From an uncultured Peptococcaceae bacterium (GTDB lineage Bacteria; Bacillota; Peptococcia; Peptococcales; Peptococcaceae), in the NCBI GenBank assembly GCA_902496505.1, contig CABVBB010000014.1, positions 1-14,030 on the forward strand: DNA of 14,030 nt, given 5' to 3'. Position 1 is the first letter of the stretch, and every line of letters starts with the position of its first letter. A model generated the notes under the pieces. The model searched no databases, was not told the origin of the DNA, and worked only from the letters and a program-made list of their open reading frames with translations. A program made the translations under genes and the position numbers. Shown here piece by piece: positions 1 to 8,053 of this stretch.

Positions 1-278
1 ATCACATGATCTGAGCGCCATTCCTTGGCCAATTCGACGGCAGCCTTGGTCAAATTGCCATGGCAGGCTTCCAAATAGCCTTCAAATTTCTCAAACAACG
101 TGAACGCATCGGCTACTGAACCAGCAAAACCGGTGATCACCTGTCCGCCATACAAGCGGCGGACTTTATGCGCCGTATGCTTCATGATTGTCGTTTCTCC
201 CATGGTGACCTGGCCGTCTCCGGCTATGGCCACATTGCTGCCTTTTTTCACTGCCACGATCGTCGTTGCATGAAACAT
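1..278 (-). CDS. hslV: ATP-dependent protease subunit HslV (ClpQ), 3' part cut by window edge
   Basis: Proteolytic subunit of the cytoplasmic HslUV (ClpQY) protease, a threonine protease related to proteasome beta subunits that degrades proteins unfolded by the HslU ATPase. Only the first 92 codons are visible; the rest lies beyond position 1. The start ATG at 278 is preceded by GGAGG seven bases away. The N-terminus reads [20 protein letters not shown] followed by DGQVTMG, the family signature. By alignment with E. coli HslV the catalytic nucleophile is Thr5, so a four-residue propeptide (MFHA) would be removed, close to the MSSFHA leader of Bacillus ClpQ. Further conserved stretches [20 protein letters not shown] are present. 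It is the last visible gene of the dprA-topA-trmFO-xerC-hslV run; its Shine-Dalgarno overlaps the xerC stop codon, which suggests translational coupling. hslU would be expected next, outside the window. Confidence 0.95.
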   Translation of the reverse strand, partial: MFHATTIVAVKKGSNVAIAGDGQVTMGETTIMKHTAHKVRRLYGGQVITGFAGSVADAFTLFEKFEGYLEACHGNLTKAAVELAKEWRSDHV

Positions 279-289
279 ATCCTGACCTC

Positions 290-1189
290 CTATGCTCTGG
301 GATGAGCTTTGAAATAAACATGCTGAATCTGTGTTTTCGATACCTCGGTATAGATTTGGGTGGTCGAGAGGCTTTCATGCCCCAAAAGCTCCTGGATCAC
401 TCTGAGATCCGCTCCATTGTCCAACAAATGCGTTGCGAACGAATGCCGGAAGCCATGCGGTGTCAGATGATAATGCAGCGCACCTTTTTTGATATACTGC
501 TCCAGCAGATATTCGACGCCGCGTGTGGTCAATCGTCCACCCTGCTGATTCAAAAACAGCGCCTGGGTATCGTGTTTTTTATCTAAACGGTCTCTGCCTT
601 CTGCCAAATAAGCGTTGATCGCTTCTTTAGCCTTGGTGCCGACAGGGACCAGTCGTTCTTTAGAACCTTTGCCCATCACTCTCAACAGACGATCGATGTG
701 CGAAACATCAGTGGTATCCAGCGCCACCAATTCCGAAACACGCAGCCCTGAGCCATAAAGCAGCTCAAAGATCGCCCGATCGCGCAGAGAGATGGGGTCT
801 GTTTTGTGCATAAAGGTCTCAAAAAATTCTTCCATGTCCACCTGGGAAGCCGTCTCTGGCAGACGCTTCGCCTTTTTGGGCGCTGACAAAAGTGCTACTG
901 AATCATCCTCGATGACCTCATCCTGCTTCAAAAAACGATAAAAGCTTTTCAGAGAAGCGCTCTTGCGGGCAATGGAACTTTTGGACAGACCCTTGTTTTG
1001 CAAATAGACGAGGAAATGGCGCGCTTGGCGATAATCCACTTCTGCAAGATCAGTCTCATTTTCCTGCAGATAAACGCCGAATTGCTTCAGGTCTCTTTTA
1101 TAAGCGGCCAGAGTATTGTCTGCATACCCTTTTTCCACTTGCAGATAGGTCAAAAATGCCGCCAGCTGCCGGTCAAATTCTTCCATCAT
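290..1189 (-). CDS. xerC: Tyrosine recombinase XerC (CodV)
   Basis: Site-specific tyrosine recombinase that, with XerD, resolves chromosome dimers at dif. It has an N-terminal SAM-like core-binding domain (about residues 1-90) and a C-terminal catalytic domain. Numbered from the ATG at 1189, the catalytic set is complete: Arg150 (in [10 protein letters not shown]), Lys174 (MGKGSKER), His245 and Arg248 (TPHGFRHSF), His271 (LLGHES) and the nucleophile Tyr280 (QIYTEV). The length of 299 residues is normal. Start choice: TTG-ATG-ATG occur in a row at 1192, 1189 and 1186. The AAGGAG box sits 2, 5 and 8 bases before them, so TTG is too close and either ATG is likely. The box overlaps the TAA of trmFO. 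The stop codon overlaps the hslV ribosome-binding site. Placement between trmFO and hslV matches the Bacillus codV position and favours XerC over XerD or an integrase. Confidence 0.93.
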   Translation of the reverse strand: MMEEFDRQLAAFLTYLQVEKGYADNTLAAYKRDLKQFGVYLQENETDLAEVDYRQARHFLVYLQNKGLSKSSIARKSASLKSFYRFLKQDEVIEDDSVALLSAPKKAKRLPETASQVDMEEFFETFMHKTDPISLRDRAIFELLYGSGLRVSELVALDTTDVSHIDRLLRVMGKGSKERLVPVGTKAKEAINAYLAEGRDRLDKKHDTQALFLNQQGGRLTTRGVEYLLEQYIKKGALHYHLTPHGFRHSFATHLLDNGADLRVIQELLGHESLSTTQIYTEVSKTQIQHVYFKAHPRA

Positions 1190-1198
1190 CAAGACTCC

Positions 1199-2517
1199 TT
1201 ATCCTTCTATCAACGTCATTTGGAAAGCGGACAAAACAGCCAGCGCCCGTTCAGCGATCCGCCGATTCTTTTCTTTTTTATCCTTCACCTTTTCGCCTAA
1301 GCCAGGCAAGAGGCTGAAATTGATATTCATCGGCTGGAAGGTGCGGGGATTAGCGGTGGTGATATAATTCTCCAGCCCGCCTACCGCTGTCTCCAGCGGA
1401 AAAGCGACCGTCTCCTGTCCCTTAAACAGACGAGCGGCGTTGATGCCGGCCACCAGTCCGCTGGCGCAGGATTCCACATAACCCTCTACTCCTGTCATCT
1501 GACCGGCGAAAAAGATCATCGGCTGCTCTTTCAACTGATTGGTCGGTTCGAGATAAAGCGGCGCCTTCATAAAAGTATTGCGGTGCATGACACCAAAACG
1601 GACAAACTCTGCTGCTTCTAAGCCAGGGATCAGCTGCAGCACCCGTTTTTGGTCGCCCCACTTCATGCGCGTCTGAAAGCCGACGATATTGAGCATGGTG
1701 CCTTCTTGATTATCCTTGCGCAGCTGGACCACAGCATAGGGCTGTTCACCAGTTCTGGGATCGACCAGGCCCACCGGTTTCATCGGCCCGAAGGCCAATG
1801 TCTGCCGGCCGCGTTTGGCCATCGTCTCGATAGGCATACAGCCTTCAAAAAAGATCTCTTTTTCAAAGTCCTTGGTCTTGACCCATTCCGCCTCCATCAA
1901 GGCATCGTAAAAACGGTCATACTCCTCTTTGGTCATAGGGCAATTGAGATAGTCTGCATCGCCCTTGCCATAACGTGAGGCCCAAAAAGCTTTGTCATAA
2001 TCGATGGACTCTGCGGTAACGATAGGCGCTGCCGCGTCATAAAAATACAGATCGTCAGCACCGGTCAGCCGCTTGACCTCCTGCGCCATTGCCCGTCTGT
2101 GAGAGGCCCTGTAGCGATGATGGTCAATTCCTCTTCGTCGATAGCGGTCACTTCTTCTTCAAAGACGGTGACCAACGGATGGTTGCGCAGCTTAGCGGTA
2201 ATACAGCTGGCAAAATCCTCCCGATCGACGGCCAAAGCGCCGCCGGCCGGCACACGGTGCGCATCAGCACACTGCATGATCAAGGAATCCATCTGCCGCA
2301 GCTCTTCTTTCAGCAAGCCTACCGCATTTTCCACATTGTCTGCCCGCAGGGAATTGCTGCAGATCAACTCGCCAAAAAGCGACGTTTGATGGGCAGGCGT
2401 CTGGCGCACTGGCCGCATCTCATACAAATGAACGGGTATTCCCCGTTTAACCAGCTGCCAGCAGGCTTCACTGCCGGCCAGACCTGCACCGATGACCTTG
2501 ACGAAATTATTCTTCAT
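1199..2517 (-). pseudogene. trmFO: trmFO, folate-dependent tRNA m5U54 methyltransferase, frameshifted
   Basis: TrmFO uses FAD and methylenetetrahydrofolate to make 5-methyluridine at tRNA position 54. The start ATG at 2517 has GGAGG nine bases upstream and overlaps the end of topA by 11 bases. The N-terminal part shows the FAD dinucleotide motif ([11 protein letters not shown]) and ICSNSLR with Cys53, the conserved cysteine of the family. After residue 142 (ATGPLTDG) the frame runs into QWRRRSSG and a TGA at 2067-2065. The remainder continues in another frame from about 2091 with [46 protein letters not shown] and [17 protein letters not shown], all typical of TrmFO. Adding one G to the GGG run at 2092-2094 restores a single frame of about 439 residues, the normal family length. 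No other damage is visible, so this is a very recent lesion or a sequence error. A restart at the ATG at 2089 lacks a ribosome-binding site and would lack the FAD motif. Confidence 0.9.
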
Positions 2518-4609
2518 TCTCGGATTCCTCCACTGGTTTTTGCTCATAGTTGCATTCTTTGTTGTTGCAAATGATGACCTTGCCTTTTTTGGTATTCTTT
2601 TCGACCATAAAGCCGGTGTGACACTGCGGACAAACTTCACCAGTAGGCTTATCCCAGCTCACGAAGCTGCATTCAGGATAATCGCTGCAGCCATAAAATA
2701 CGCGGCCTTTTTTGCTGCGGCGCAGCACCACATCGCCCTTGTGACAAACGGGACAAACTACGCCAATCTTTTCTAAGAGCGGCTTAGCATTCTGACATTC
2801 TGGGAATCCCGGACAAGCCAAGAACTTGCCATGCTTGCCCAGCTTGATCACAAAATGACGGCCGCACTTCTCGCAAATTTCATCTGAAACTTCATCTTCT
2901 ATTTTGACCGGACCAATTTTTTCCTCAGCAGCTGCTAATTCCTGCTCGAACGGTCCATAGAATTCCCTTAAAACATCTTTCCAATAATATTCGCCCTCCT
3001 CCACGCCATCCAGCTGTTTCTCCAGATGGGCGGTGAAATCGACATTCATGATGTCCGCGAAATATTCTTTGAGCATATCGATGACTACGATGCCCAATTC
3101 CGTCGGGTAAAACTGCTTCGCTTCCCTGACGACGTAATTGCGGGAAACAATAGTCTCGATCGTCGGCGCATAAGTGCTCGGACGGCCGATGCCCTTTTCC
3201 TCTAATGTCTTGATGAGCGTCGCCTCTGTATAGCGGGACGGCCCCTGGGTAAAATGCTGCTTAGGCTCCTGCTTCTCGCAAGATAAGGCCTGGCCCTTTT
3301 CCACAGCGATCAATTTCTTTTCTTCCTCGACCTTTTCATCTTTGCCCTCTTCATAGACTTCCATATAGCCCTTGAAAAGGATCTCCGTGCCAGTGGCGGT
3401 AAATTCATAGCTGCCGCTTTGGATGACCACTGTTGTCTGCTCAAGCTGAGCAGGCACCATTTGGCTGGCAATGAAGCGCTCCCAGATCAGTTTGTACAAT
3501 TTATATTGATCAGTGCTCAGATAAGCCTTCACAGAATCCGGCGTTTTCATGACATAGGTCGGCCGGATCGCTTCATGGGCATTTTGAGCATTGCTCTTGA
3601 CTTTATAATTCTTGACTTCCGCAGGCACATAATTCTCACCATAGTTTTCCTTGATAAAGGTACGGGCGTCATTTTGAGCCACTTCTGAGATGCGGGTCGA
3701 GTCTGTTCTCATATAGGTGATCAGACCGACTGTGCCCTCTTTGCCTAACGCAATGCCCTCATACAGCTGCTGGGCTACCCGCATGGTGCGCCGCGCCGTA
3801 AAATTCATCTTACGGGACGCTTCCTGCTGTAAGCTGCTGGTGATGAAAGGCGCTGCTGGGTTTTTGCTCTTTTTCTGTTTTTTGCTCTCAGCGACCACAT
3901 ATTGGCTGTCGACCAAATGAGATAAGACCTCATCCATGTCTTCCTTAGACTTGATCTCTGCCTTTTTGCCGTCGATCTTACTGAGCTTGCCGACTAAGAT
4001 ACCTTTCTTCTCTGTTTGAAAGGTCATCTCCAGCGTCCAATACTCTTCGGGAATGAAGCTATTGATCTCTTCTTCCCGCTCGCAGATCAAACGCAGTGTG
4101 ACAGACTGGACGCGGCCTGCGCTCAGCCCTTTTTTGACCTTGCGCCATAAGAGCGGACTCAGCTGATAGCCCACGATCCTGTCCAAGACCCGTCTGGCTT
4201 GCTGAGACTCCACGCGCAGCATGGATATCTCCCGCGGATGCTTGACAGCATTTTTGACAGCATCTTTGGTGATCTCATTGAATTCGATCCGGCAGGGATC
4301 GGCTGGATCCATTTTCAATGTTTCCTGTAAATGCCAAGCGATCGCTTCCCCTTCGCGGTCAGGGTCAGTTGCCAGAAGAACATGATCAGCCTTAGCTGCT
4401 CTCTTCTTCAATTCCTTGATGATATCACCCTTGCCGCGAATCGTGATGTACTTGATGGCAAAATCATTCTCGATATCGACGCCGAACTGACTTTTGGGCA
4501 GATCTCGCACATGTCCCAAAGACGCCAATACCTCATAATTTTTGCCAAGAAATTTTTCTATTGTCTTTGCTTTCGCTGGTGACTCGACGATCACCAATGT
4601 TTTTCCCAA
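2507..4609 (-). CDS. topA: DNA topoisomerase I
   Basis: Type IA topoisomerase that relaxes negative supercoils through a 5'-phosphotyrosine intermediate. The Toprim domain starts with [13 protein letters not shown] (Glu9) and holds [13 protein letters not shown] (Asp82, Asp84, Glu86, Glu88). The nucleophile is Tyr299 in [14 protein letters not shown]. The C-terminus has three four-cysteine zinc ribbons at about residues 579-605, 619-647 and 660-686, followed by an acidic tail. I chose the TTG at 4609 as start: it gives [10 protein letters not shown], the usual N-terminus, and has GAGG eight bases upstream, next to the dprA stop. An upstream in-frame start at 4648 would add 13 residues read out of the dprA coding sequence and has no ribosome-binding site. 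The gene begins 10 bases after the dprA TGA and overlaps the trmFO start, consistent with one operon. Length is 700 residues, as expected. Confidence 0.95.
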   Translation of the reverse strand: MGKTLVIVESPAKAKTIEKFLGKNYEVLASLGHVRDLPKSQFGVDIENDFAIKYITIRGKGDIIKELKKRAAKADHVLLATDPDREGEAIAWHLQETLKMDPADPCRIEFNEITKDAVKNAVKHPREISMLRVESQQARRVLDRIVGYQLSPLLWRKVKKGLSAGRVQSVTLRLICEREEEINSFIPEEYWTLEMTFQTEKKGILVGKLSKIDGKKAEIKSKEDMDEVLSHLVDSQYVVAESKKQKKSKNPAAPFITSSLQQEASRKMNFTARRTMRVAQQLYEGIALGKEGTVGLITYMRTDSTRISEVAQNDARTFIKENYGENYVPAEVKNYKVKSNAQNAHEAIRPTYVMKTPDSVKAYLSTDQYKLYKLIWERFIASQMVPAQLEQTTVVIQSGSYEFTATGTEILFKGYMEVYEEGKDEKVEEEKKLIAVEKGQALSCEKQEPKQHFTQGPSRYTEATLIKTLEEKGIGRPSTYAPTIETIVSRNYVVREAKQFYPTELGIVVIDMLKEYFADIMNVDFTAHLEKQLDGVEEGEYYWKDVLREFYGPFEQELAAAEEKIGPVKIEDEVSDEICEKCGRHFVIKLGKHGKFLACPGFPECQNAKPLLEKIGVVCPVCHKGDVVLRRSKKGRVFYGCSDYPECSFVSWDKPTGEVCPQCHTGFMVEKNTKKGKVIICNNKECNYEQKPVEESENEE

Positions 4610-4619
4610 AGCGAACACC

Positions 4620-5717
4620 TCAACATAATCTGATATATTTCCGGCCAACGATCTGCTGGATCATGCCGTTGATCTCCAACCAGCTCAAAAGCGCCATCAC
4701 TTCATCGATAGGCAGCTTGGTCATGCGCGCTACTTCCTCGATGGCGATCGGCTCGATGCTGATACATTCCAAAACCTTCTTCTCATTGTTCCCTAATGAG
4801 ACGTCATTATCCTGCACTTTTTCTTCTTTAAATAAACATAGCTGGCCAAACTCTTCTAAAATATCTTCTGCACCTGTGGTGATCTTGGCGCCATCCTTGA
4901 TCAGCTTATGCGTACCCGCTGATAGGGCGCTGGTGATGGGCCCCGGGACAGAAAATATCTCTTTTCCCTGCTCCAGCGCCAGCTCTGCAGTGATCAAGGC
5001 GCCGCTTTTGATCGCCGCTTCCACCACTAAAAGTCCATCACACAAGCCACTGATGATCCGATTGCGCAGCGGAAAATGATGCTTGAGCGGCTCACTGCCA
5101 AGAGGCAGTTCCGACAGGATACAGCTTTGTCCCTGCTCTTGGATGCGCTGATAAAGCCCCTTATTTTCCCGAGGATAGATCTTATCGACTCCACAGCCCA
5201 GCACTGCCGCTGTACAGCCTTCGGCCTCTAAAGCCCCTTCGTGGCTGGCGGCGTCGATCCCTCGGGCCAGACCGCTGATGATGGCACAGCCATTTTTGGC
5301 TAATTCACCAGCCAGCTCTCTAGCCACCTTACGACCATATTCCGTGCACTTCCGGCTGCCTACGACAGCGATCGCCAGCTGCTCAGGAGGCGGCAGCTGA
5401 CCCTTCACATAAAGCAGCGCTGGTGGGTTATATATATATTTCAATTTTTCAGGATATTCCCCGGCATTATAATCAACGATACGTATTCCAAATTTTCCCA
5501 TATTACTGGAGATATGCTCAAGATCTACACTCCGTTTCAGCTGTTCCAGCCTGCCCACAAATTCTGCAGGCGCCTCTACTGCGAGACGGCTGAGCACGGC
5601 CTCCGGCGACTGCCAAATCTCTGCTGCTGTGCTTTCTTCCAGCAAGATACGCAGACTTTTTTGCCCGCTGATGCCCCAAGCTTTGTGAATAACACTCCAA
5701 GCTGCCTGATCTTCCAT
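4620..5717 (-). CDS. dprA: DNA-processing protein DprA (Smf)
   Basis: Single-stranded-DNA-binding protein that protects incoming transforming DNA and loads RecA; widely conserved also in bacteria not known to be competent. The N-terminal SAM-like helical region (about 1-75) is followed by the Rossmann-like DprA core (about 90-285) with VVGSRKCTEYG (119-128), ISGLARGIDAASHEGAL (147-163), the FPLRNRIISGL motif (215-225), SGALITAELALEQG (238-251) and FSVPGP. A C-terminal winged-helix (DML1-like) domain occupies about 311-362. At 365 residues it has the normal full-length architecture. The ATG at 5717 follows GGAGAGGTGAT about eight bases upstream. It is the first gene of a packed operon with topA, trmFO, xerC and hslV, a gene order common in Bacillota, and is preceded by an AT-rich gap with a plausible promoter. 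Confidence 0.95.
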   Translation of the reverse strand: MEDQAAWSVIHKAWGISGQKSLRILLEESTAAEIWQSPEAVLSRLAVEAPAEFVGRLEQLKRSVDLEHISSNMGKFGIRIVDYNAGEYPEKLKYIYNPPALLYVKGQLPPPEQLAIAVVGSRKCTEYGRKVARELAGELAKNGCAIISGLARGIDAASHEGALEAEGCTAAVLGCGVDKIYPRENKGLYQRIQEQGQSCILSELPLGSEPLKHHFPLRNRIISGLCDGLLVVEAAIKSGALITAELALEQGKEIFSVPGPITSALSAGTHKLIKDGAKITTGAEDILEEFGQLCLFKEEKVQDNDVSLGNNEKKVLECISIEPIAIEEVARMTKLPIDEVMALLSWLEINGMIQQIVGRKYIRLC

Positions 5718-5813
5718 CGTCGGATCACCTCTCCAGCTAGAACTTTTGATTATTGTAATTATAATTGTTAGAATACCTTTATATTTGTCTTTTTATTAAA
5801 TCCTTGCTACTTT

Positions 5814-5842
5814 ATTTTATCATGTAAATAAAAAATTGTATA
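5814..5842 (-). promoter_or_regulatory. Possible sigma-A promoter for the dprA operon
   Basis: In the AT-rich gap between nth and dprA the minus strand shows TATACA (5842-5837, 4 of 6 to TTGACA), a 17-base spacer and TAAAAT (5819-5814, 5 of 6 to TATAAT), about 97 bases upstream of the dprA ATG. The surroundings are so AT-rich that chance matches are likely; a second TATAAT at 5763-5758 has no usable -35. A promoter somewhere in this gap is probable because it is the only sizeable space before the dprA-hslV run. Confidence 0.4.
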
Positions 5843-5888
5843 GAGATTTTTCATACATAATGGCCATTTTATAAATCTTTACCTTTTC

Positions 5889-6527
5889 TTAACATTTCCG
5901 CAAGGTGTTATCCTCCGATTGGCAAAGATCATTCAACTTACAGCGTTCACAATTAGGCTTGCGCGCCTTGCAGAACAAGCGGCCATGCCAGATCAGCCAG
6001 TGGTGGGCATCGGACCAATCCTCTCTGGGGATCAGCTCCATCAGCTGCTTTTCAGAGGTCAGTACATCCTTGCTGTCTGTAAGCTTCAGCCGATTGGCCA
6101 CGCGAAACACATGGGTATCGACCGCCAGCGCCGGGATACCGAAAGCATTGCTCAAAACCACATTGGCCGTCTTGCGTCCTACGCCAGGAAGCTTCACCAG
6201 CTCGTCCAGATCAGCCGGGACTTCGCCGCCATATTGCTCCACCAATATTTTGCTGGCGGCAACGATATTTTTGCTTTTATTCTTATAAAGCCCAATGCTT
6301 TTGATCTCTTCTGCCAATTCTTCTGGGGTCAGTTGGCTGATAGCTTCTGCATCGGGGTATTTTTGAAATAATTCCTTCGTCACTTTGTTGACCTGTTTAT
6401 CAGTCGACTGAGCAGACAGGATCGTGGCGACCAAGAGCTCGTAAGGCGTTTTGAACCTTAAAGCCGTGCCGACATTTTTGTAGACTTCTTTTAAGCGGGC
6501 TAGGACCTGGCTCTGATTGTCATTCAT
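5889..6527 (-). CDS. nth: Endonuclease III (DNA glycosylase / AP lyase)
   Basis: Bifunctional base-excision-repair enzyme that removes oxidised pyrimidines and cleaves the abasic site. Diagnostic features: helix-hairpin-helix LPGVGRKTANVVL with catalytic Lys119, catalytic Asp137 in AVDTHVFRVANR, and a C-terminal [4Fe-4S] ligand set Cys186-x6-Cys193-x2-Cys196-x5-Cys202. At 212 residues it has the usual length. The start ATG at 6527 has AAGGAG eight bases upstream. It lies 67 bases downstream of mecA, with an inverted repeat in between, and has no convincing promoter of its own, so it is probably transcribed from the mecA promoter by read-through. The 171-base AT-rich gap after its stop shows no clear intrinsic terminator; only a weak AT-only palindrome around 5865-5875 was seen. 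Confidence 0.96.
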   Translation of the reverse strand: MNDNQSQVLARLKEVYKNVGTALRFKTPYELLVATILSAQSTDKQVNKVTKELFQKYPDAEAISQLTPEELAEEIKSIGLYKNKSKNIVAASKILVEQYGGEVPADLDELVKLPGVGRKTANVVLSNAFGIPALAVDTHVFRVANRLKLTDSKDVLTSEKQLMELIPREDWSDAHHWLIWHGRLFCKARKPNCERCKLNDLCQSEDNTLRKC

Positions 6528-6552
6528 ACGGTTTGCTCCTTTTCACACAAAG

Positions 6553-6582
6553 AGAGCAGTTAAACGCTTTGTCAACTGCTCT
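6553..6582 (-). terminator. Inverted repeat between mecA and nth, possible weak terminator or attenuator
   Basis: A perfect 9-bp inverted repeat, AGAGCAGTT and AACTGCTCT, separated by 12 bases, lies 12 bases after the mecA stop. On the minus strand it is followed by CTTTGTG rather than a run of T, so termination would be inefficient at best. A 6-bp alternative pairing (6547-6552 with 6567-6572, ACAAAG/CTTTGT) uses part of its loop and ends five bases from the nth ribosome-binding site (6536-6541), so the two stems exclude each other. Confidence 0.4.
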
Positions 6583-6594
6583 GCTTGTTGTATT

Positions 6595-7203
6595 TTATAA
6601 ACTGGCCAATCGTTCGATGGCTTCTTTTTCTATTACCAGCTGTCCATGCTCATCGAGGTAGGCGGCAGATATCTCTTCGACTTCGCCGTACTCGGACAAG
6701 ATCGCCATATCCGCACCCAGCACAGCGGCTGAATCAGCCACGAGATAATATTTCCGGCCGCATTTGTACAGCGAGCTCACGGCCTCATATTGCTCAACGA
6801 CCCGTTTGGCTACGGCGATGACGTCCTCCAGATCGTCGAAGGCATAAACGATCTCATCCATTTCCAATTTCACATCATCATCACTCATAAACTCATCAAT
6901 ATAATTATCATCCTGATGTTCTAAAAAGTCTAAATCAAAGAGCCCTTTCCCTAAAGACCCGACCTTGGTCACTGTCAAGAGCATGCTCTCTCCGGTCATC
7001 GGGTAAGCTTCGATCATCAGCTGCGTATCCTGCTCGACTTCAAAGCCGCACTCCTGATACGCTTCCTCCAGGATCTCCTGAAACATTTTCTGGGCTACAG
7101 GATTATAGGGAACGATATCCCATTTTTTCAGATCTCTTTCCTGCAGATCGTCTTTGCTGATCAAGATCTGCAGTTTATCATCGTTCAAGCGATTGAATTT
7201 CAT
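6595..7203 (-). CDS. mecA: Adaptor protein MecA
   Basis: MecA-type adaptor, which in Bacillus hands substrates such as ComK to the ClpC/ClpP protease and assembles ClpC hexamers. The N-terminal substrate-binding domain begins MKFNRLNDDKLQILISKDDL and contains the usual FQEILEEAYQECGFE segment. An acidic linker follows (DDNYIDEFMSDDD). The C-terminal ClpC-binding domain is recognisable from YAFDDLEDVIAVAKR, SSLYKCGRKYYLVAD and LSEYGEVEE. Length of 202 residues fits the MecA/YpbH family (about 190-220). The ATG at 7203 has an excellent ribosome-binding site, AGGAGGTG, eight bases upstream, and a consensus sigma-A promoter lies directly before it. The target protein in this organism cannot be told from the window. 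dprA, another gene tied to DNA uptake, lies two genes downstream. The assignment rests on family-level sequence resemblance across both domains. Confidence 0.87.
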   Translation of the reverse strand: MKFNRLNDDKLQILISKDDLQERDLKKWDIVPYNPVAQKMFQEILEEAYQECGFEVEQDTQLMIEAYPMTGESMLLTVTKVGSLGKGLFDLDFLEHQDDNYIDEFMSDDDVKLEMDEIVYAFDDLEDVIAVAKRVVEQYEAVSSLYKCGRKYYLVADSAAVLGADMAILSEYGEVEEISAAYLDEHGQLVIEKEAIERLASL

Positions 7204-7245
7204 CTGTATACCACCTCCTGGATCATTGCAGATGAATTTACATTT

Positions 7246-7273
7246 ATTATAAAGTAAAGAAACAGATTGTCAA
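7246..7273 (-). promoter_or_regulatory. Consensus sigma-A promoter of mecA
   Basis: On the minus strand TTGACA (7273-7268), a 16-base spacer and TATAAT (7251-7246): both hexamers match the consensus exactly. The TGA stop of niaR (7272-7270) lies inside the -35 hexamer. Transcription would start near 7239, leaving a leader of about 35 nt that carries the strong mecA ribosome-binding site. Confidence 0.9.
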
Positions 7274-7803
7274 GATTCTTCTCGCTTGACCTCAAAATCT
7301 TCGACAAGGTAATGTTTCTCTAATAATATATGCGCGATCTGCTGGAGGATTTCTTCATTTTTGGCTTCGATCGTGTGCAGATGGACGCCTTTGGTAAGGG
7401 TCGATAAGGGAATAGCCTCTGCTGACTGCGCTTTTTCCATGAATTGTCCGACCTCATAGAGCGAGCCCAAAAATAAATTTCCCGCGATCTCTCCATAAAT
7501 AGGATGCTCAACGATCACATTCCGAACATAACCGCCATAGGTCACGATCGTCTCCAGCTCGTCTTGCATAGCCTCCATGCCTTCATGCTGACAAGCAAAT
7601 ATGCGAACACACTTTTTTTCCTGGGGCAGCCTGTTCAAAAGATAGCCCTGCGGCGTGGCGATAATATCCAATCCCTGCGCCCGCATCACTGCAATATCCT
7701 GAACGACGACCTGCCGGCTGACTTCCACCAGCTTAGCCAATTCTGCTCCTTTGATAGGTGCTGTACGGTTCTCCAAAATTTCCATGATCTTTTCTCTGCG
7801 CAT
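7270..7803 (-). CDS. niaR: Niacin-responsive transcriptional repressor NiaR (YrxA family)
   Basis: DNA-binding repressor that uses nicotinic acid as co-repressor to shut down NAD biosynthesis or niacin uptake genes. The N-terminal winged-helix HTH (about residues 2-57) contains GAELAKLVEVSRQVVVQDI and IIATPQGYLL. The C-terminal 3H domain carries the conserved histidines: His73 (ACQHEG), His100 (VEHPIYGEI), and His141/His143 (KGVHLHTIEA). The layout closely parallels Bacillus subtilis NiaR. I chose the ATG at 7803 (177 residues) because AGGTGAT lies just upstream and the HTH starts at once; the frame stays open to 7875 but the extra 24 residues are not part of the family. No niacin or NAD gene is next to it, so its targets are elsewhere. 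A leader of about 200 bases precedes it, without a convincing promoter. Confidence 0.92.
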   Translation of the reverse strand: MRREKIMEILENRTAPIKGAELAKLVEVSRQVVVQDIAVMRAQGLDIIATPQGYLLNRLPQEKKCVRIFACQHEGMEAMQDELETIVTYGGYVRNVIVEHPIYGEIAGNLFLGSLYEVGQFMEKAQSAEAIPLSTLTKGVHLHTIEAKNEEILQQIAHILLEKHYLVEDFEVKREES

Positions 7804-8004
7804 GGTATCACCTGCTTTCTGCATACTCTGACAGCGTATTTTTACCCAGTATGAACGCCCGACAAACATCCTCATCCCTAGCAGACAGCGCCGCTCTTTT
7901 GGAGTTTCCCAAACGCTCTAGAAGAGTTCTGTATAAAGACGTCAATACCCTTTAAATTGTTGCGAATAACTTTCCTATAATTATGCTATTTCTTTATATG
8001 CAGC
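7804..8004. other. Intergenic leader upstream of niaR
   Basis: About 200 bases between the tsaD terminator and the niaR start hold no gene that I can support. On the minus strand the best -35-like word is TTGACG (7945-7940), but the sequence 17 bases on is TCTAGA, a poor -10. A promoter for niaR is expected here because a strong terminator lies upstream, and NiaR family members are sometimes autoregulated. I could not identify an operator. Confidence 0.4.
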
Positions 8005-8034
8005 AAAAAAAGCGCTGAGGTGTCAGCGCTTTTT
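8005..8034 (-). terminator. Intrinsic terminator after tsaD
   Basis: A perfect 12-bp stem (8007-8018 with 8023-8034, core AGCGCTGA/TCAGCGCT), four-base loop, and seven consecutive T on the minus strand (8011-8005). It starts 20 bases after the tsaD stop codon. The A-run on the other side gives five T on the plus strand too, but no plus-strand gene approaches it, so it closes the tsaE-tsaB-rimI-tsaD operon. Confidence 0.95.
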
Positions 8035-8053
8035 GGGCGATCTTCGTATCGTT

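Noticed and set aside
1199..2089. C-terminal TrmFO half as an independent gene starting at the ATG at 2089
   Set aside because: No ribosome-binding site precedes that ATG, the FAD-binding motif would be missing, and one inserted G joins it to the upstream half.
6570..6575. TTGACA on the minus strand before nth as a promoter -35
   Set aside because: No -10-like sequence occurs 16-18 bases downstream (CTTTGT/TTTGTG), and the word lies in the loop and stem of the inverted repeat.
7804..7875. 24-codon N-terminal extension of niaR
   Set aside because: The extension precedes a clear ribosome-binding site at the ATG at 7803 and is not found in the family layout.
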